From JBOGJI01 sp050747865 (lineage in GTDB: Bacteria; Acidobacteriota; Thermoanaerobaculia; Multivoradales; JAHEKO01), in NCBI GenBank assembly GCA_050747865.1, contig JBOGJI010000181.1, positions 1-9,395 on the forward strand: a stretch of DNA of 9,395 bases. The letters are read 5' to 3'. Position numbers and translations under genes: made by a program. Every line of letters begins with the position of its first letter. The first letter of the stretch is position 1. The notes under the pieces were generated by a model that made no database searches, had not been told where the DNA came from, and was given only the letters and a program-made list of their open reading frames with translations. Positions 5,456 to 9,395 of the stretch are shown in pieces.

Positions 5456-6307
5456 ATGATTCACAGCCGCATGTCACGGCGCACCGGCGCCGCCGGCCTG
5501 GTTCTCATGCTGACCGCCCTGCTGACCGGCGGTTGCATCTTCGACACCGGGCTCTCCGTGACGGTCGCCGAGATCGATGGAGAGATCCTGGGCGTCTTCA
5601 TCAGCACCAATGCCGGCACCAGCATCTGCGACCCCGTGGAGGGAGCATCCGGTTTCGAGTGCACCTTCTTAGCCGGCGAGGGGGGAGCGATCAGCAGGTT
5701 CTTCATCGAGTCGTTGCCGGAGTTCCTCAATCTGCTGATCCTGATCGACCCTCTGGTGGTCCAGTTCCCTGCCGAGGCCTCCGGTTTCGAGGGCTCGTTC
5801 CTCCACCAGGGCTCGGGCACCAACAGATCGCTGTCGATCACCTCCGGGCTCGCTTCGGTGCCGGTGGACGACACCCGCACCCTGGTCGCCGAGCCGGGCA
5901 CCCAGCTCGTGACCATCGAGCTGTCGCCAGGGGTTCCGACGTCCGGGGATTACTCGTTCAATCTGCGCTTCAACGTTCCAACGGGGACCAATGAGATCGT
6001 GACCAAACCCCTTTTCACCGGCCGCGTCGAGCTCGCCGACGGCACCGTCTTCCAAGCGCCGCTCTTCCCCTGTGTGAGCGACATGGCCCAGGTGCCGGCC
6101 ATCACCATCCCGGTGCCGGTACCCGGCGACATCCTGAACATCCCGCCCCCGAATCCGGCGCTCGCCTGCGACGGCGAGGTCTACCAGTACGGCGGCGGAA
6201 TCCCTCCGGTCCCGGCCCTCGGCCGCGGCGGCCTGCTGGCGCTGCTCTCCGCGCTCGCCGGACTCGGGTGGCTCGCGTTGCACGGCCTGCGCCGCCGGCC
6301 GGCATGA
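5456..6307 (+). CDS. Exported protein of unknown function with IPTL-CTERM-like C-terminal tail (283 aa)
   Basis: I do not recognise a catalytic domain. The N-terminus (SRMSRRTGAAGLVLMLTALLTGGC, residues 4-27) is a signal peptide ending in a Cys at 27. The TGGC context is only a weak lipobox, so a lipoprotein is possible but uncertain. The mature part is rich in beta-strand-type sequence, with cysteines at 58, 69, 206 and 238 and a proline-rich stretch at 213-234. The last 35 residues have three parts: PPVPALGRGG (250-259), a hydrophobic segment (about 259-277) and a basic end RRRPA. This resembles the IPTL-CTERM/PEP-CTERM style of sorting tail, with Thr and Trp of the IPTLxxWG consensus replaced. 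A motif, SGFE(C/G)(T/S)F, occurs twice, 44 residues apart. The protein is probably anchored at or displayed on the cell envelope. It is 113 bases upstream of the CHAT gene on the same strand. Confidence 0.8.
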   Translation: MIHSRMSRRTGAAGLVLMLTALLTGGCIFDTGLSVTVAEIDGEILGVFISTNAGTSICDPVEGASGFECTFLAGEGGAISRFFIESLPEFLNLLILIDPLVVQFPAEASGFEGSFLHQGSGTNRSLSITSGLASVPVDDTRTLVAEPGTQLVTIELSPGVPTSGDYSFNLRFNVPTGTNEIVTKPLFTGRVELADGTVFQAPLFPCVSDMAQVPAITIPVPVPGDILNIPPPNPALACDGEVYQYGGGIPPVPALGRGGLLALLSALAGLGWLALHGLRRRPA

Positions 6308-6420
6308 GGAGCCCGTACGGCGAAACCCCGAGCCCGTGGCCTCCGGCACCAGCCCCTGATCTAGCGCGGACGACGGGTCCGAGGCGCTAAGATCTTTCAG
6401 GATTGCTCAAGGAACCAGCC
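6308..6420 (+). other. Short intergenic region before the CHAT gene
   Basis: The 113 bases hold no ORF worth calling and no clear terminator. TAAGAT at 6388-6393 could be a -10 element, but no matching -35 is seen 16-18 bases upstream. The two flanking genes could therefore be one transcript or two. Confidence 0.3.
6409..6414 (+). promoter_or_regulatory. Shine-Dalgarno site deciding the CHAT start
   Basis: AAGGAA lies six bases before the ATG at 6421. The alternative in-frame TTG at 6403 precedes this site and has no properly spaced ribosome site, so the ATG is preferred. Confidence 0.65.
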
Positions 6421-9357
6421 ATGTGCCGTGCGGACGAGACACCTGCGGGCCCAGCGACCGATCTTTGTCTTCCGGCGAGCATCCGGCGGCCGGCGTCTGG
6501 CTGGTGCGGGCTCTGTTTCGGCGCGGTGCTCGTCGTCTCGATCTTCGGGGTCTGGAGACACGCGGCCGCCGAAGCGCCGCTCGAGCCTGCGGCCTGCTCG
6601 ATTCTCCAGGTCCCCCTTGATGGTGCCGCGACGGTCGATGAGATCGCACGTGCGAAGGACAGCGTCGAGGACTGCCTAGGCGTGGCGCGCGCCGGCGGCC
6701 ACCGGTCACTCGAGGCCCGCGCTCTTGTGGTTCTGGCGGAGCTGCAGGGTCTGGAAGGCCTTTGGGAGGAGAGTCTCGCGGCCGCCGAGTCGGCCGTCGC
6801 CAGGGCGCAGCGGGCCGGTGACCGAGCCACCGAAGCACGGTCTCACCAGGCGGTCGGAGATGCGCTCTTCCAGTTGTCACTCTACGAGGAGGCCCTTCTC
6901 GCCTTCGAGCGAGAGCTCGCCGGGTACGTCGAGCTCGGCGACCGGCAGGCAGAGGCCTACGCGCTCAAGAACCTCGGGATCACCCACGCCCTGCTCGGCC
7001 GGCGTGATCTGGCGCTGATCCGTCTCGAAGAGGCGATGGAACGCGTACCGGAGTGGCGGGACGAGGCTCTCGCCGTCTCAATTCTGGGCAACCTGGGCAC
7101 GATCTACTACCGGCTCGGCGCCCCTCGCGCCGCTCAGCGCGCGTATCTGCACGCACTCGACCTGGCCCGCGCCCGCGGGCGCCAGGACGAGGTGTCGGAT
7201 GTCCTCGGACGGCTGGCATACCACCAGCTCTGGGTAGGCAGGCCGGTGGAGGCACGTGAGCTCTTCGTCGAGGCGCTTGCCGCTGCTCGCCGGACCACCA
7301 GGCTCGATGTCGAGCTCTGGCTCCTGGAGGGTGCCGCGTCGGCGTTCGCGGCGACCGGCGACGAGTCTGCCGCGCAGCAGCTTCTGGAGCGGCTCCTGGC
7401 AAGTCATCGGCCGCGGAACGACGTCGTCTCGACCTGCGCGGCCCTCCTGAGCCTGGGCGGATTCCTCGAGGATCGCCGGCCGCATGAGGCGATGGCGGCC
7501 TATCGGCAGGCCGAGACCCTCGCCGAGCGCGCAGGGCCGACCTGCCGCTGGCAGTCACTCGCCGGCCGCGGCCGCATGGAGAGTCGCCAAGGAAGGCGCG
7601 ACGACGCCATCGCGACGTATTTGCAGGCGATTGCAGCCTTCGAGCTGCGGTGGCGCGGCGCGGTTTCGGATACGGAGCGCAGGTCGCTGCTGACGGGCGC
7701 CGACGCGACCTTTCGCGATCTCGCGGCACTGCTGGTGGAGCGGGGCGAGGACCACCGCGACCCCACCGACCTCGACCTCGCATTCGTCGTTGTCGAGCGC
7801 TCCCGCGGGGCCCTGTTGACGCGAGCCATCGCCGAGGCCGATTGGGCATCGCCGCCCGATCTGCCGGCCGAGCAGCGACGAGCGATCCGCCGGCTCGAGG
7901 ACGAGATTCGTGCCTTGCGGCGGCGACGCGAGGCCCCTGCGCAAGCTGACGCCGGCGGGGCGCAGCTGGAAGAGCTGTTGACACGGCGCGAGGCGGAGCT
8001 CGACGAGCACCTGCGTAACGTGCGCCGCGCCACGGCGGTCGGCGCGCCGCCGCACCCGCGCACCGTGGAAGAAACTCGGCGGCTCCTGCCGCCAGGGGTC
8101 GCGCTCGTCTCCTACCTGGTCGAGGAAGAGAGGACGCTCGCCTTCCTCGCCACCGCGGCAGGTGTGAAGGTGGAGCATCTGGCGACACGGCGTACCATCC
8201 TGGCGGATCGGGTGGCCGCCTTTCTCGATCTTCTGCAGCGGCCGGCGCATCCAGGCTGGATCATGGTGGGGAGCCGTCTCTACCGAGATCTCGTCGAACC
8301 GTGGGCGAGGCTCCTCGACCCCGGAATCGAGACCGTGATCATCGTGCCCGACCGCGAGCTCAAGTCCCTCCCCTTCGAGGCGCTGGTTGAGGATCGCGAG
8401 GGCAGCCGTATGCTGGTCGACCGATTCGCGGTCGCATACGCGCCGTCGGCCACGGCTCTCGCCGAGCTGAGCCGCAAAGCTCCAGCGACCGGAGCCGATG
8501 TCCTCGTCTTCGCCGACCCCCACGCCCCCAGCAGCGGCGAGGCGGCGACGCGGCGGCTGCACGCCCTGTACCTGGAGGACGGGCACGACCTCGCGCCGAT
8601 TCCGTTCGGCCGCAAAGAAGGCCGCCGCGTCGCCGCGTGGGCCGGCGCTTCCGGCCATCTCCTGGTCGGCGGAGAAGCGTCCGAGGTGCGGGCGAAGTCG
8701 CTGCCGCTCGAACGCTTCCGCATCGTCCACTTCGCCACCCACGGGCTGCTGAGCCCAAACGATCCGCGGCGCTCGGCCCTCCTCATGAGCCCCGACCCGG
8801 ACAGCCGCGAGGACGGCTTTCTCCAGGCACGCGAGATCGAGCAGCTGCGCCTGGCCGCGGACCTCGTCGTGCTGTCCGCCTGCCGCACCGCGCGCGACCC
8901 CGAGATGGCTGGCGAGGCCATGCAGAGCCTGGCCGAGGCGTTCTTCCACGCCGGTGCGCGCTCCGTGGTGGGCACGCTGTGGGACGTGGAGGATGCTGCG
9001 TCCATGCGTCTCATGGCCTCCTTCCATCGCCATCTCGCCGCCGGGCGCGGCAAGGCGGAGGCCTTGCGGCAGGCAAAGCTCGACGCCGCCGACCGAGGTG
9101 CCCCACCGCAGGCATGGGCGGGGTTCGTGCTCCTCGGAGAGCCCACGGGCCGGGTGCCGCTCGCCGGGTACTCGCCGGCGCGCCGCGCCGCGCTGGGGAG
9201 TGTCGTGGTGGTCGGACTGGCGCTCCTCGTGGGCGGCGCGTGGGCCCTGCGGGCCTGGCGCGCGCGGCCGCACCCACTGCTGTCCCACAAACTCTCAAGA
9301 GAACACCAGGCGCGCCTGATGTTCAGGCGGTTCGGGCGGTGGGAGTTGCTCTTGTAG
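6421..9357 (+). CDS. TPR-CHAT protein, predicted membrane-anchored caspase-like protease (978 aa)
   Basis: The order is as follows. A hydrophobic segment at about 28-45 has Arg22-Arg23 before it and a possible AEA cleavage site at 50-52. Helical TPR-type repeats follow from about 97 to 412 (roughly eight pairs by eye, for example QLSLYEEALLAFEREL and NLGTIYYRLGAPRAAQRAY). A linker and charged coiled-coil cover about 481-540. The CHAT domain runs from about 560 to 908. CHAT is a clan CD (caspase/separase-related) cysteine protease fold. The expected pair is present: His774 in VHFATHG and Cys821 in LSACRTA, 47 residues apart, with GTLWDVEDAAS and AWAGFVLLGEP downstream. A second hydrophobic segment (924-943) and a basic tail (RAWRARP and on) end the protein. 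By the positive-inside rule, TPR and CHAT would be periplasmic; topology is inference. The TPRs probably bind a partner or substrate. Length and architecture fit bacterial TPR-CHAT proteins. Domain calls are firm; target and trigger are unknown. Confidence 0.92.
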   Translation: MCRADETPAGPATDLCLPASIRRPASGWCGLCFGAVLVVSIFGVWRHAAAEAPLEPAACSILQVPLDGAATVDEIARAKDSVEDCLGVARAGGHRSLEARALVVLAELQGLEGLWEESLAAAESAVARAQRAGDRATEARSHQAVGDALFQLSLYEEALLAFERELAGYVELGDRQAEAYALKNLGITHALLGRRDLALIRLEEAMERVPEWRDEALAVSILGNLGTIYYRLGAPRAAQRAYLHALDLARARGRQDEVSDVLGRLAYHQLWVGRPVEARELFVEALAAARRTTRLDVELWLLEGAASAFAATGDESAAQQLLERLLASHRPRNDVVSTCAALLSLGGFLEDRRPHEAMAAYRQAETLAERAGPTCRWQSLAGRGRMESRQGRRDDAIATYLQAIAAFELRWRGAVSDTERRSLLTGADATFRDLAALLVERGEDHRDPTDLDLAFVVVERSRGALLTRAIAEADWASPPDLPAEQRRAIRRLEDEIRALRRRREAPAQADAGGAQLEELLTRREAELDEHLRNVRRATAVGAPPHPRTVEETRRLLPPGVALVSYLVEEERTLAFLATAAGVKVEHLATRRTILADRVAAFLDLLQRPAHPGWIMVGSRLYRDLVEPWARLLDPGIETVIIVPDRELKSLPFEALVEDREGSRMLVDRFAVAYAPSATALAELSRKAPATGADVLVFADPHAPSSGEAATRRLHALYLEDGHDLAPIPFGRKEGRRVAAWAGASGHLLVGGEASEVRAKSLPLERFRIVHFATHGLLSPNDPRRSALLMSPDPDSREDGFLQAREIEQLRLAADLVVLSACRTARDPEMAGEAMQSLAEAFFHAGARSVVGTLWDVEDAASMRLMASFHRHLAAGRGKAEALRQAKLDAADRGAPPQAWAGFVLLGEPTGRVPLAGYSPARRAALGSVVVVGLALLVGGAWALRAWRARPHPLLSHKLSREHQARLMFRRFGRWELLL

Positions 9358-9363
9358 GAGTTC

Positions 9364-9395
9364 ATGGAGCGGCCGTCGTTGAAAGAGGCTGAGCT
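9364..9395 (+). CDS. Possible start of a downstream gene, cut by the window edge
   Basis: An ATG at 9364 opens a frame that stays open to the window end and begins MERPSLKEAE. It lies six bases after the CHAT stop codon. A purine-rich AGGAG (9356-9360) overlaps that stop, but it is only three bases from the ATG, closer than usual. If real, it would be co-transcribed with the CHAT gene. Ten codons are too few to judge. Confidence 0.35.
   Translation, partial: MERPSLKEAE

Noticed and set aside
6980..8188. 402-codon minus-strand open frame
   Set aside because: The product is Arg/Pro/Ala-rich with no recognisable motif and lies wholly antisense to the TPR region.
7555..9288. 577-codon open frame antisense to the CHAT gene
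   Set aside because: The plus-strand protein has clear TPR and CHAT motifs. The antisense sequence shows none and reflects codon bias in GC-rich DNA.
6421..9357. CHAT gene as part of a type III-E CRISPR (Craspase) or gasdermin defence locus
   Set aside because: No CRISPR repeats, gRAMP-like effector or gasdermin-like gene is visible in the window, and the protein appears to be exported.

Overview
The window is GC-rich bacterial chromosomal DNA (well over 60% G+C by eye), densely coded on both strands. I see no rRNA, tRNA, CRISPR array, insertion sequence or phage gene. The gene mix is a Tat-type amine oxidase, an exported amidohydrolase, an IPTL-CTERM-like surface protein and a large TPR-CHAT protein. 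It suggests a Gram-negative soil, sediment or marine lineage such as Acidobacteriota (Thermoanaerobaculia-like). That placement is an inference from gene content, because no marker gene is present.

Layout, left to right. (1) 11-1678, minus: FAD-dependent amine oxidase with a twin-arginine leader. (2) 1679-1840: divergent control region. Here a 20-bp palindrome fills the spacer of a sigma70-type promoter that reads rightward. (3) 1841-2113 and 2139-2525, plus: a two-gene cassette of an ArsR-type winged-helix regulator and a small VOC (glyoxalase/dioxygenase-fold) protein. (4) 2574-5346, minus: a probable three-gene operon transcribed leftward. Its order is 1-Cys peroxiredoxin, exported metal-dependent amidohydrolase (ATGA overlap) and ZIP-family metal transporter (14-nt gap). 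(5) 5347-5455: a second divergent intergenic region with an inverted repeat. (6) 5456-6307, plus: an exported protein of unknown function with an IPTL-CTERM-like C-terminal tail. (7) 6421-9357, plus: a 978-residue TPR-CHAT protein, predicted to be a cysteine protease, with a hydrophobic segment near each end. (8) 9364-9395: the possible first codons of another gene, cut by the window edge.

How the genes may work together. The regulator-VOC pair looks autoregulated through the palindrome. Its transcript probably begins at or near the GTG start, giving a leaderless message. The minus-strand operon pairs peroxide detoxification in the cytoplasm with metal uptake and a periplasmic hydrolase. The ZIP protein has unusual residues at the canonical metal-ligand positions. 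The most interesting block is the right end. A predicted membrane-anchored TPR-CHAT protein lies directly downstream of a predicted surface-sorted protein on the same strand. Known CHAT proteases often act on a product of a neighbouring gene, so this pair is a reasonable but untested protease-partner candidate.
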